64,000 bases of DNA from Siphonodentalium dalli (lineage: Eukaryota > Mollusca > Scaphopoda > Gadilida > Siphonodentaliidae): assembly GCA_032622095.1 (NCBI GenBank), contig CP136069.1:184999122-185063121 (forward strand), read 5' to 3'. The position numbers and the translations under genes were made by a program. The notes beneath the pieces were generated by a model. It was not told where the DNA came from. It saw only the letters and a list, made by a program, of their open reading frames with translations, and made no database searches. Shown piece after piece: positions 11,165-21,749 of the stretch (its first letter is position 1; every line of letters begins with the position of its first letter).

Positions 11165-11995
11165 TTGGTATCCCCACCCAGGTGTACCTTGGTGTCATTC
11201 ACCCAGGTGTTCCTTGGTGTTTCCTACCCATGTGTACCTTGGTGTTTCCCACCCAGTTATACCTTGGTGTTTTCTTACCCAGGTGTACCTTGGTGTTTTC
11301 CTGCCCAGGTGTACCTTGGTGTTTCCTTACCTGTGTGTACCTTGGGGTTTTCTAACCCAGGTGCATCTCAATGGGAAATCAACCTGGGTAAGAAAACACC
11401 AAGGCACACCGGCGTAAGAAAACACCAAGGTACACCTGGGTTGGAAACATCAAGGTACACCTGGGTGGGGAACACCCAGGTAGGAAACATCAGGGTACAC
11501 CTGGGTGAATAACACCAAGGTACACATGGGTGGGAAACACCCAGGTATGAAACATCAGGGTACACCTGTGTGAATAACACCTAGGTACACCTGGTTGGAA
11601 AACACCCAGATAAGAAACACCAGGGTACACCTGGGTGAATAACACCAAGGTAACCTGGGTTGGAAACACCCAGGTAGGAAACATCAGGGTACACCTGGGT
11701 GAATAACACCATGGTACACCTGGGTGGGGGAAACACCCAGGTAGGAAACACCAGGGTACACCTGGGTGGGAAACACACAGGTAGGGTACACATGTGTGTG
11801 GTCACCTGGGTAAATACACCCAGGTTTATCCATACCAGGGTTTTGATCCAGTTTCATGTGGGTAAATCATGGTAAAACCTAGGTTTCAGGGGGTCTTGAT
11901 GGTTGGTGGATATCTTGGTAGATAGATTTATACCTGGGTTTCGGCCCAAAAAACCTGTGTGGATTTACCCAGGTACATTTTTATATGGGCAGCAT
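11165..11995. repeat. Palindromic minisatellite array (ACCCAGGT family)
   Basis: From 11165 to about 11375, eight or so units of about 26 bp read CACCCAGGTGTACCTTGGTG. From about 11385 to 11800 the same unit runs in the opposite orientation (CACCAAGGTACACCTGGGTG), so the array is head-to-head. The right half also shows a higher-order period near 68 bp, marked by AGGAAACATCAGGG. The outer edge at 11970-11990 matches, inverted, the edge of the element at 1417. The long open frames across it on both strands come from the repeat. Confidence 0.85.
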
Positions 11996-12051
11996 CGTAT
12001 GGATTTAGTGTCAACATGTGGGATGTATCTCATTTCTGATATTCATTACAG

Positions 12052-12243
12052 GGAGGGCACCTGGTTATTCCTGCAACTTTTATTATCCCAGCGAGAATGA
12101 ATGTGTGGAGAACGCCGTTTGTCAATCTACCTACCACCTACACCAAGGCCGTAACGTGGCCAACGGGAACCAGGCATACATCAACTACGCCATATGCTTG
12201 TGTATGCCAGGGTACCATTCTACTGGGCATGCATGCGAGCCAC
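12052..12243 (+). CDS. EGF-repeat gene copy 1, EGF module exon 1
   Basis: An internal exon of an unnamed secreted or membrane EGF-type protein. The acceptor AG is at 12050-12051 and the donor GTAAGT at 12244-12249; both boundaries are phase 1, as expected for a shuffled EGF module. The translation has six cysteines in an EGF order: C-x9-C-x5-C, a long loop of about 25 residues, then CLC followed by MPGYHSTGHAC. The C-x-C-x2-G-Y core is diagnostic of EGF-like folds, which form three disulphides outside the cell. No signal peptide or start codon was found, so at least one 5' exon is missing or lies upstream. The function of the protein is unknown. An extracellular matrix or adhesion role is inferred only from domain content. 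Confidence 0.75.
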
Positions 12244-12690
12244 GTAAGTTTACGTTATGCTGACAAGCCAAGTATGTTTAGATGTTTTACTATGTTCAGG
12301 AGCCAAGTAAGTTTAGACCTCTTGCTATGCTCATGAACCAAGTAAATTTAGGTGTCTTATGAGGTGTCTTATGTCCATGAGCAAAGTAAGTATATCTGCT
12401 CTGCTATGTGCTCGAGCCAAGAATGTTTAGATGTCTTAATTGCTAGTTCTAGGAGCCAAATACGTGCATGTGTCATGCTATGCTCACGAACTGAGATTGT
12501 TTAGGGTCTTGGTATGGTCACGAACCAAGTATATGTATGTTTCTTGGTATGCTCACGAAACAAGTAAGTTCATGTGTCGTGGTATGCATACGCCAAGTCT
12601 AGGTGTCATGGTGACGTGTTATGGTGCACCAAGTAGGTTTAGATGTCTTGATATGGTCACGAACCAAGTATGTGTATGTGTTGTCCTGCA
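12237..12690 (+). repeat. Intron 1 minisatellite carrying splice-donor-like sequence
   Basis: About 12-13 degenerate units of about 35 bp run from the exon 1 boundary into intron 1. The real boundary reads GAGCCACGTAAGTTTA, and successive units read AGCCAAGTATGTTTAG, AGCCAAGTAAGTTTAG, ACCAAGTAAATTTAGG and so on. Each unit therefore resembles the last bases of exon 1 plus its donor. Strong donor-like AGTAAGT copies remain near 12305, 12383 and 12561. The array may have grown out of the exon/intron junction. Confidence 0.8.
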
Positions 12691-14273
12691 CTATACATGC
12701 ATGGTCACATGCGCGGAAGTTTGCATGTCATTGTCTGACCACGTGCATCATCATAGAATACTAGAACAACGTCTTATGTATGTGCACACCCACGGTCAAC
12801 AGGTCCTGCTAATGTGCTATGATGCCGGTAAGGTAAACTGACTTTTGTTTTGGATAGTCTTTATTCATTCACCATTGTACATACATAAGTGTTTTATACA
12901 TGTACTGGTATTATAATATATGGAATTATAGGTAAAACGGTCAGTACCCAACAACAATTTTGAAATAGAAAAGAAAGTGATGCGGCGTGCAGTGAGTAAG
13001 TTATCCAGGAGAGCAGATTGCAGTTTCATTAATAAGTCTGATAAACTTACATAACTTTCTCATAATATTTGTCTTACTATTCGCTAACAGAATTTTGAAT
13101 TTCTTTTCATTGTGATTTCTGACATGATTTTGGTAAATAAACAAAAAGTGCATTTCCGATTAACACACGATGTGTTGTTCCAACGACCAATTTCCACTGG
13201 CAGGAAATGATTCGCTGTTCTAAACCTTGCTAATATATAAATATCTTTGCGGCGTTATGATAAGTATACCGTTATTTTGTCTAAACTTGTCATTCTTGCG
13301 ATGTTCGGATAATCTTAACATATATCAGGAAAAGCCATTATGAGTATCAAACATTCAAAAACATACTGACACGAAACATGTTAGTACTTGCTGTATTAGC
13401 TGCTACATATCGGCTATAATCAAGATGGCTATTCACACCGTTTTGTAAACACCGGTCAAACCTTTTTAATTTTTTTTCAATAAAATACATGTTCTTGAAT
13501 GTTTCAGATACTGGCTTTTACTCAATTTTTTTTTAGCAAAATACCGCGAAAATGACAACTTTAGAAAAACATAACGGTATATTTCCTTAACATCATCAGT
13601 TTGTCCTAGCATCATCATATATCAATTCGAAAGGAAACAGCGGCATCGTGGCACATTACCAGGACCAATTGACCAGTGCATGCCACCGTACACGTTACAA
13701 CTCTATTGGAATAGCATAAGCGTTTTGCACTCCATCTCGTCTCAGAGACTTGTTTTCATAGAGACAAGTGTATTATGGTTTTATATGAATTTGCTGGATT
13801 ATTTGTTTTCCACAGCGTGTCATATGTGCAAAGGCTTTCACAGATCCAAACATGGTTGATGTCAAATATGACGGGCCATTTGTAACTATTTATTTATTAA
13901 ATATTCGGTTTTGGGTACTTCACTTAGGAATAGTTCATATGATTAGTAGGCTGAAGAAAGTTGTTTGGTTGTATTTATTATCTAGACATTTCCCACCAAT
14001 GGATATATAATTATGCTTCTTGTATTGTCTGTTCTTATGTTTCTCTTCAGTTCATATTTGATGGCCATCCATCTAATTGAATAATATACAATTTCAATGT
14101 CTATGTTTGCAACTGGATTGATTAATACATGCATATCCATCCAGCAAAGAAAATGTTAATAGACCAACCACGCGAAGCCATCATGGTACATGAATAAGAT
14201 AGTATACCCATTGGCCCTGCACGCGCAGTGATTCCGTTTGCTCATAACAACCGGTCACGCGTTCTACTTACAG
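12691..14273. other. Intron 1, remainder
   Basis: No further exon was recognised between the EGF exons. It contains a lone copy of the GGTCCTGCT unit at about 12801-12830. From about 13930 onward it is clearly homologous to 28205-28540 upstream of copy 2 (shared TTGTTTGGTTGTATTTATTA), which marks the left side of the gene duplication. The acceptor TTACAG ends at 14273. Confidence 0.6.
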
Positions 14274-14459
14274 GTATCGATCTCGGCGGACCATGCGACT
14301 ACCGCGAAACCATGTGCAACGAGTGCCGCGACACCGGCGACGGCCATTGCAAAGAGCACGCGGCGTGCAGAACGCATGTTGACGATAGCGGCGTCACAAC
14401 TCATATCTGCAAATGCGTCGAGGAATTCTACGTCGAGCGTGCTGGCGTCTGTGTGAAAG
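14274..14459 (+). CDS. EGF-repeat gene copy 1, 8-Cys EGF-like exon 2
   Basis: A 186-bp exon between acceptor TTACAG and donor GTACAT, phase 1 on both sides. It encodes an EGF-like module with eight cysteines rather than six. After GGPC come C-x2-C, then a Cys seven residues on, the segment CKEHAAC, and a C-terminal CKC core followed by a final Cys (GVCVK). The additional cysteines suggest a fourth disulphide. G+C is higher than in the flanking introns, as expected for coding sequence. The exon is strongly conserved at 28544-28729, where most changes keep the cysteines. EGF-like classification is by motif; the ligand or partner is unknown. Confidence 0.8.
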
Positions 14460-15107
14460 GTACATGTACTTAACTAAATATCTAGTCTGTTTTGTAACGT
14501 CCATACAAGCATGATAATTAACGTGAATCTAGAATACGATCCCGATCCTAATATAAATGCGTCTTATTGAGGAACTGTATATGCGGACATTTGGTCTAAA
14601 AGGTACGTCAAAAGAAAACTAACAGCTGTTAAATAACAATCAAGAAACAATTTCCAACTTAATATTATTCGTTTTCAAATAACAATACGTCAAATGGAAT
14701 TAATGGATGCCAAAGAACAACCAATGGCTCAATACCAACATAATAAAAGTCGTTTCAAAATAAAAATATACGTCAAATGAATGTCAGTAAAACTGTTGAT
14801 TGCAAATGACATAAATATAATTATGTTGTGCAAACTAATAGCATACATATATGCAAGACGTCACGCACGTTTTAATATAATTATGTCACGAGAGGGCGCC
14901 TTTAATGTAACTTACTGGGAACGAACTCTATCGTATATATATGCTATAACCAATTGTGAACATGTGGACATAATGAAAACACACGATACATATAGTTCTT
15001 TCCTCACTACATTACATTAAAAGGTCAAAATACAACGTATGTCACCTTAACCGCATCATGTGCATACGTGATATACTTGTTTTACTTATTTGACTCTCAT
15101 TTCACAG
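14460..15107. other. Intron 2
   Basis: The intron begins GTACAT and ends TTTCACAG. It shares islands with the copy 2 intron, including AGAGGGCGC followed by TTTAATGTAA (14892 here, 29006 there). No exon or mobile element was recognised inside it. Confidence 0.6.
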
Positions 15108-15245
15108 AAATTCCACTTGGTGGGACCTGCAACTTCTACGGAGAGAATGAGTGTGTCACAGAAAACGCAGAATGTGTCGTCAAGGACGGAAAATCAACCT
15201 GTTGGTGTTCAGATGGATACGAACGGAACAGAAGTCATGCTTGTG
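15108..15245 (+). CDS. EGF-repeat gene copy 1, EGF module exon 3
   Basis: A 138-bp exon after acceptor TTTCACAG. It encodes a compact six-cysteine EGF module: C-x7-C-x6-C-x8-C-x-C, then SDGYERNRSHAC. The spacing and the aromatic after Gly match canonical EGF repeats. It ends in phase 1 at 15245; the donor is GTTAGT, weaker than the GTAAGT kept in copy 2 at 29447. If the donor failed, the next codons read straight into TAG. The donor region is repeated four more times at once downstream, which may affect splice-site choice. The module lacks the DxNE-type calcium-binding start, so calcium binding is not predicted. Confidence 0.82.
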
Positions 15246-15410
15246 GTTAGTATCGCGATATCACATAACGGAAATCGTGCTCGTGGTTAGTATCGCGATA
15301 TCACATAACGGAAATCATGTTTGTGGTTAGTATCGCGAAATCACATAACGCAAATCGTGCTTGTGGTTCGTATCGCGATATCACATAACGGAAATCGTGC
15401 TCGTGGTTAT
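15241..15410 (+). repeat. Intron 3 minisatellite repeating the exon 3 donor, 40 bp x ~4.25
   Basis: Perfect 40-bp periodicity: TTGTGGTTAG at 15241 recurs, with small changes, at 15281, 15321, 15361 and 15401. The repeated unit includes GGAAATCGTGCTTGTG, which resembles the end of exon 3, followed by GTTAGTATCGCG, the donor and intron start. Donors in successive units are GTTAGT, GTTAGT, GTTAGT, GTTCGT and GTTATT. The copy 2 locus has only one such junction. Confidence 0.9.
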
Positions 15411-15454
15411 TATGTAGCTTCAAACGGTTTATTGTTTGCTTCCGGGTTTTATTT

Positions 15455-15890
15455 TTTGTCGCTACGATCTGGATATTGTTCGAGTGTAAGAGTGTTCCCC
15501 GTATATACATGCATGCATGTGCTATTACACACATATGACAACCAAACACACCACACCGTGTTTATAATATTTCCATGTAGTGGCTTCATGCATACTAAAC
15601 CGGAGAAAATGTTTTTTATAAATCCGTGCGACAATTTGTCTCGGTTTCTTGTATATATCAAGTTGTATGCTTTCGGGTTTGTTTAGCTATACGATCCGGC
15701 GTTTTTTTATGCCGTGTGTTGAGCGTGCGAGACTGCATGTGTTCCCCGTATATGTGATATTACACACAGATGACAACCAAACAAACCGGACCGTGTTTAC
15801 AATAGGCCTATAGCTAGTGGCAACACGTGTAAGATACATTAGCAAATGCTGACATAAGTTCGATTTCTTTATTCTAAATTGGCATGAGTA
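15455..15890. repeat. Diverged tandem duplication (~220 bp) in intron 3
   Basis: Two successive blocks share GTGTTCCCCGTATAT, ATTACACACA, GATGACAACCAAACA or a close form, and CCGTGTTTA in the same order. Open frames across them are not coding. Confidence 0.65.
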
Positions 15891-16076
15891 CCATATATAT
15901 GTCACGGACCTTTGTGTAGAATATCATTGTTTAGGTGTGACTATACACATTTCCGGAGTCAACGTTTTACACGATCTTGTAGTTTATGTCCGAATGGGCT
16001 CTACGAATGTATGCAATACCTATACTCTACTTGATAATTTTCCATTTGACTGCATGCAAGTTACAATAGAGATGTT

Positions 16077-16280
16077 CCGGTTCCATAGATTGTCCGTGTG
16101 CGGGTTGATAATAGAGAGATTCCGCTTCTAATGATTGTTCGTGTGCGGTTTTATAATAGAGATATTCCACTTCTAATGATTGTTCGTGTGCGGGTTTATA
16201 ATAGAGATATTCCACTCCTAATGATTGTTCGTGTGCGGGTTTATAATAGAGATTCCGCTTCTAGGGATTGTTCGTGTGCG
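16077..16280 (+). repeat. Minisatellite, ~45 bp x ~4.5, in intron 3
   Basis: GATTGTTCGTGTGCGGGTTT, then ATAATAGAGATATTCCACTT, recurs about every 45 bp. The repeated open frame on both strands is explained by the unit. The remainder of intron 3 shows no other recognised element apart from the microsatellite at 16930. Confidence 0.85.
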
Positions 16281-16929
16281 GATGATTGTAGCTCTTCGAA
16301 GACAGTGGGTCCAATTAAGTAAATATTCCAAAATTTATAATGTTCTGCACACATTGCACACCATTGTATGACACTGCTGTTAATTAAAGAAATATTTAAT
16401 CATATTATAAAACTAAAACTGTCTAAACAATGAATAACTTCATGACTTAACTGGAATGTTCATATCAATGTAAATATAAATACATGTATAAGTTAAAATC
16501 TAGATAAATGATTGCATTTCTCTGGGTTGATGTCATTCTCACATTCGCCTATTAAAATCATCTTCACAAATATAATTCATTTCAGTCAGTTTTGAAATAA
16601 TTTTAACTTGATAATTATAGTTGAGATGTATACAAATAATAGTTTAACTCCATTATATCTCATGTGATGTAATCATAGCATGAACACTTCGTTGATGTCA
16701 GATATGTTCATAAAAGCACTATGTATCTTATTATTTTGGTTTTTAATGAGAAACATATACTGTATTTATTTTTATTTTATTTGTTTTAATCTAGTCTCAT
16801 TTTGTATTTTTGTTTTAGCCGGATATCCTATGATATACATACTTTTTTCACTTGTGTGTGCTTTTATTTTATGTTCTTAGTAGTATTGTAAAGCGCATTG
16901 AAACTAAATATTGTAGAATGCGTTCTTTA

Positions 16930-17002
16930 AATATAAATATAATAATAATAGTGATAATAATAATAGTGATAATAATAATAGTGATAATAATAATATAATA
17001 AA
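16930..17002. repeat. (AATAATAATAGTGAT)n microsatellite
   Basis: About four units of a 15-bp motif built from AAT triplets with GTGAT interruptions. Confidence 0.9.
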
Positions 17003-17556
17003 AAAACACCATGCTGAGTGAAAGTCGCATTTCAATGGGTTGAAAGCATACACAACTTCTTCGGATAAATAGTTCAACATTAGAATTACTTCCATCTTAT
17101 TTTATTGATACTTCTGTTCCGTCGTTCACAAGTATATTACAAGTAACAGTATCGACTTCTATAGTCTCATCGACATGATACACATGAACATGTACACACC
17201 GGTAGTAGAGTGTCACCAACGATACACACGTATAGAAAACGTACACTCCCTAGAATCGCTTGAAACGGAATCTATCTAGTGTACTCATATTCCAGTGGCC
17301 AGAATTCTACTGGGGCAAGGAATAGTGAATGATCATGATTTCAACATAGTGATCTAGCACATGATACTTCAGTATATTTGATTTGATCGTGAATATAACT
17401 GTATATGAGAATCCATGTTACTAAGAGTCGTATTAATTACATGATAATTCGTCTTATTTGGTTTGATACTGAATATAACTGTATGATAATCCATATTAAT
17501 TGGGGGAGTCGCAGTAAATTTGAAGTATAATACATACATATGTTGTTATCTTTCAG

Positions 17557-17666
17557 TTGTTTCTACCAACGATCAAGGTAATGGTCGTGGCAACGGTCAT
17601 GGTTACGGTCAAGGAAATGGACAAGGCAATGGACAAGGAAGTGGGGAAGGAAATAATAAAGGGTAG
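17557..17666 (+). CDS. EGF-repeat gene copy 1, terminal Gly/Asn/Gln-rich exon
   Basis: The acceptor TCTTTCAG ends at 17556 and the exon reads in phase 1 from exon 3. It starts VVSTNDQGNGRGNGHGYG and continues as alternating Gly with Asn, Gln, His or Ser, ending NNKG and TAG at 17664-17666, about 35 codons. The tail has no cysteine or membrane segment, so the product would end as a low-complexity extracellular or soluble tail. Gly-Asn repeats occur in some mollusc shell and matrix proteins, which is only suggestive here. The copy 2 homologue has a different repeat length and composition, as expected for a slipping repeat under loose constraint. Confidence 0.75.
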
Positions 17667-18540
17667 CATTTCATACAACGACGAGATGAAAACAAACAGT
17701 TAAGAACGGCGACAAGTTCGAACAGAGAAGTTCCATATAGCCGCTGTCCACAACAATACAATGAATACACCACTATGAAACCACCACCCCTCCCCTCCAT
17801 ACGCAGAATGCTGGATGTTTTAAAGCCGTATGGTGATTTCGAATATTTTAACTTACACCGGATTGCATAAAGTGATCTCGTTTCCAGCGTTATTTTAGTA
17901 TTCAATAATTTAATTTTCATATTTTCTGCAAATTCCAGGCTTTCCGAAAATGTAAATGAAATAGGACGTTGCATGCCACTAATTATAGAATGTAACGTAG
18001 TTCATTCTGAGAATCCGATACCTTATTTACGTGTTATCCGATCATCTACTAGACGTGTATCTCCTCTAATTCATTACTCTGAACCATATGTTCCCTGTCC
18101 TTCTTAAACCAGGAGTCCGTATCCCCGGGGTGGTGGTTTATGCCATTGATCATGAGAACGTTGCTATCTTGTCTTGTTTGCCGATTTGTATTAAAATGTT
18201 TTCTGGCATGAGTTTTCCAGTATCTTCAAAATCCATCTCCAAATATTAGACAAACATGCGGGAATCTGATGCCTCATTTATTCAAAGCGAGAAATTTTCG
18301 GATACCTATTTTATGGTATAGGGTACTATTTTTGCCTAGCATTTTAATCAGGGACTATTCTTGGAAAATTGTCTGTATTCACATGCATTTTGGAATATAG
18401 GTGACATCCTGCACATAAAAACTAATAATTTTGAGGTTATAACGCTATATTGCAGCATCATGTTACCTTGCGTTATTTCTGTTGCATGGAGTTAACCGTA
18501 GATCAGGATGGGGAAACGTTTGCGGGTACAGTCTATTCGG
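17667..18540. other. 3' flank of EGF gene copy 1
   Basis: Sequence to about 18260 is homologous to 33360-34030 behind copy 2 (shared ATCTTCAAAATCCATCT and TTTGTATTAAAAT), so the duplication includes 3' UTR and flank. The minus-strand frame at 17609-17974 overlaps the coding exon and is a shadow. No certain polyadenylation signal was assigned. Confidence 0.55.
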
Positions 18541-18548
18541 CTGTTGCT

Positions 18549-19291
18549 TTGTGTTCGGTATTCGACGGATTTCGGTATTCGAATATTCGGTTCGAATAAC
18601 GAGCGAATATTCGAATAGTATTCGAATATTTAGATAAATTATAAAATTATATAGATAACATATTTTGGAAACAATTTATTATTTAATGAAATAGCATATT
18701 TATCCATGCACATGCTATACGCAAAAAAAAAAGAGAGAAAAAAAGTCTTTTGGCTTAATAGCAAGAGTTTATCTGTTTATGAAGTTCAAGTTGCCAATGT
18801 CCCATGCATGGTTCCACAAGTTGGTCGTAGTGCCACAATAACTAAGAACATGATCTGGATTGAGCTTGCAGGTTGCCTTTTTAGTTTTGGCATCCAACGA
18901 GAAGTGAGTCCATATATCTGATTTCTTCGAATTTGACGCCATATTATACACACAAGTGACAACGCGCAAACAAAACAAAACGATGCCTTATAGGTCCGCT
19001 TCCCATGACCACATGCAAGCACGGTCTGGTTTACACCTAGCCAATAAAATTATTTCGACGTCATGACGCCAATAAAATCAGTACGTTACAGTTACGTCAT
19101 ATTAATTCGTTTATGGTCAGTGGAAAATAGACTATACTTTTAACAGACCCTCAGACTAATAACAAACCAGGAAACAATTACCTGGAGATTATTCTCGAGT
19201 ATTCGAATAGTCAAATAATTATTCGAATATTCGAATATTTATTTTTACGAGCGAACATTCGAACATTCGAATATTCGGACAGAACACTACA
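18549..19291 (-). mobile_element. hAT-like relic with BED zinc-finger remnant
   Basis: A segment of about 740 bp bounded by imperfect TIRs rich in ATTCGAATATTCG, with candidate outer ends TTGTGTTCGG and the inverse of TGTAGTGTTC. The 8-bp flanks CTGTTGCT (18541) and GTGTTGCT (19292) match at 7 of 8, a candidate duplication. On the minus strand, residues encoded around 18920-18790 read KKSDIWTHFSLDAKTKKATC, then a GTTTNLWNHAW stretch, the pattern of an N-terminal BED finger in hAT transposases. The second zinc Cys and the final His appear lost, and no catalytic domain follows, so it is dead or non-autonomous. Confidence 0.65.
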
Positions 19292-19384
19292 GTGTTGCTA
19301 CTGAAACCATCTTATTGGTGTGAATACATGCACGTGTATGGATCCAATGGATAACACACTAAAATTGAGGTTGTAGGCTAATTG

Positions 19385-20180
19385 TTGTGGGGACAACATC
19401 GTGTCCCCGGCACCGTCGTGTGGTACATGGGGATATGGTACTAGGACGTCTCATTTTGAACCCCGTCCGTCGTCCGTCCGTCCGTGGACACAAATTTGTC
19501 CGGAGTTTTTCTCTGTCGTTTTTTGATCAATTTCCGTGAAACTTGGCACAGACATCAATCACCATGGGAACCTGCAATTATGACGTCTGTCGGACTTTTT
19601 TTGGTGGAGTTATTCCCCCTTTATCGAATTAGAAAATTTTCGCAACATGTATAATTTTGTCCGATCTTTTATTCCTACATTTTTAGGTAATTTTTGTTTT
19701 ATCTTGGCACAGATATTTAGTACCATAGGAACCTGTGCACCTGCGATTATGACGTCTGTCCGACATTTTTTGGTGGAGTTATCCCCCTTTTTCGTCATAG
19801 AATTTTTTTTGCAACATCCCTAATTTTGTCCGAGCTTTTATTCCTACATTTTTAGGTTAATGTTTTTTAATCTTGGCACTGATATTTAGTATCATGGGAA
19901 CCTGCGCCCCTGCGATTATGATGTCTGTCTGACTTTTTTTGTGGAGTTATTCCCCTTTTTCGACTTAGAACATGTTTGCAACATGCATAATTTTGTCCGA
20001 GCTTTTATTCCTACATTTTTCGGTCAATAGGTTTAAGATTAGGGTTAGGGTTGTGCACCTGCAATGGGAACTGTTATTTTATTATTTTAACTAAATGTTT
20101 ACTTACATGTGAAATATCTTAGTATTTTAAAAACACGGGGGTATCCATAGTCCCATTGGGACAATCACACCTCTAGTTTT
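19385..20180. repeat. Tandem repeat, ~180 bp x ~3, with GTCCGTCCG start
   Basis: The segment begins with a CCGTCCGTCGTCCGTCCGTC tract and continues with three units containing CTTGGCAC, GGAACCTGC, TATGACGTCTGTC and GGTGGAGTTATTCCCC. It ends near CCATTGGGACAATCACACC or similar. A widespread non-coding repeat type in marine invertebrates. The minus-strand frame at 19610-19798 is part of it. Confidence 0.75.
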
Positions 20181-20799
20181 TACTATATCGTGTCTGATTA
20201 ATGGGAAACTTTCGAGTTGTCGCCGACCAGTTCACGCGACCATTCACATGTACACAGGTTGACGATTTGGTTAAAGTTGGTCCACCTTACTGGCTGGACA
20301 ATTTTTTAAATATTGGTCGGGAATCATAATCATCGTATTATATAGTCATGATGGTTATAGGTCCCCGACTATTTTTGTTCCGAACTCGGGGACGAAATCG
20401 CATTATGTGCATGAATAAACTTTCAAAAGAGGCAGTATTGTCAGGTCTCAATTTTGTTGGCAACTAAAGTAAAAAGATCGCCCATGATAACTGACACAAT
20501 AACAAGTGTGGTTAATTGCCTTGAACATTGTACCTGTAGATTAGATAAGACTTTTTGCATTTCCAACGATATATATATGTATATACAAAGTTGTATACAG
20601 AAGTGTGGAAGTGTATACAATGATGGATTACATAACAGTTACATGTGCAGTTTAAACAAAATTAAGAAAACAAGCGGTCGCCGATGACGGTACTCCCACC
20701 AATGTGGGCAAAATTTGGGGTTGGCAGTTTCGAAATACGCTAAACACTACTTTATATAAGTTAATAGCTATCTTAGTTCGAGCTTACACTTTAAATTGC

Positions 20800-21260
20800 A
20801 ACGCCAACAAATTACAATCAAAGGGCCTACACTCTGGTAAAAAATTATTACCGGGTCTAATTTACGAACTCGTTTCAGAAACTCCTGATAATTGTTCGAA
20901 ATAAACCCCGGACAACTGTTCCTGGGTGCTAAGCGACAAACCATAATTGACAATCAAAGGGCCGTAACTGCGTTAAATGTAAGGCCGGGACTAGTTTGCG
21001 AACTCCTTTACTAAACTGTTCTTGTGAACTAATATACCAACAAATTTACGGACGGGCTTGGTTTGCAAACTTGTTTCAGATGCTAATTTTGCGAACTCAT
21101 ATACCAAGTCTTTGAGATCCATTGAAAATTATTCAATGTAACCCCCGGACAACTTCTCGTGTGTGATAAAAGCCGAAAAAATTACAATCAAATTAATTCA
21201 GGTGAACATTTGGGGCCGGGCCAATAGTTTGAAAACTCGTTCCAGATACAACACATATAA
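20800..21260. repeat. Degenerate tandem repeat, ~150-200 bp
   Basis: ACAATCAAAGGGCC, CCGGG, TTTACGAACTC or TTTGCGAACTC, and CCCCGGACAACT recur in order two to three times. Strongly diverged and non-coding. Confidence 0.6.
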
Positions 21261-21749
21261 CATACTATTCACTTTCGTAATTAAACCGTTTCAGCGGCGT
21301 CCGTCATAAATTCCGGACAAACTCCGCGCACCGTTTTCAGGCTGTCTTTATATCGTCATCAGAGGAGCAGCGGTGTAGCTGTGACGATCTTTTCCAGCAT
21401 GTCATCTGTGTCGCCCGTCATTTTTGACATCAGACGACTTAAAGGGGCTTATATTATCAACAAAGAGCGTTCCTTATCAGCTTAGAATATATGTAGGAAA
21501 TTGGTACACATTGGTTACATGGAATTGTCATGGGATAGGCGCCTTTGACCTCAGATGACTTGAAGGGGGACATATAAATTGCATGATTAATATATTAAAG
21601 AGCGTTTATTATCAGCTCAGAAAAATTGGTGCACAGAGGTAACATGACACGGAAAATGTCACGGGATAGGTGCCGTTGTCCCCAAATGAACTAAAAAGGT
21701 ACATATAATTAGTAATAACAATACACTAAGAAAAAGAAACAACATTTAA

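Noticed and set aside
11076-11805. Several overlapping frames rich in Pro, Gly and Val on both strands
   Set aside because: They translate the ACCCAGGT minisatellite; there is no start context, domain or splice support.
17609-17974. Minus-strand frame of 121 codons
   Set aside because: It is the shadow of the repetitive Gly-rich terminal exon and its 3' UTR.
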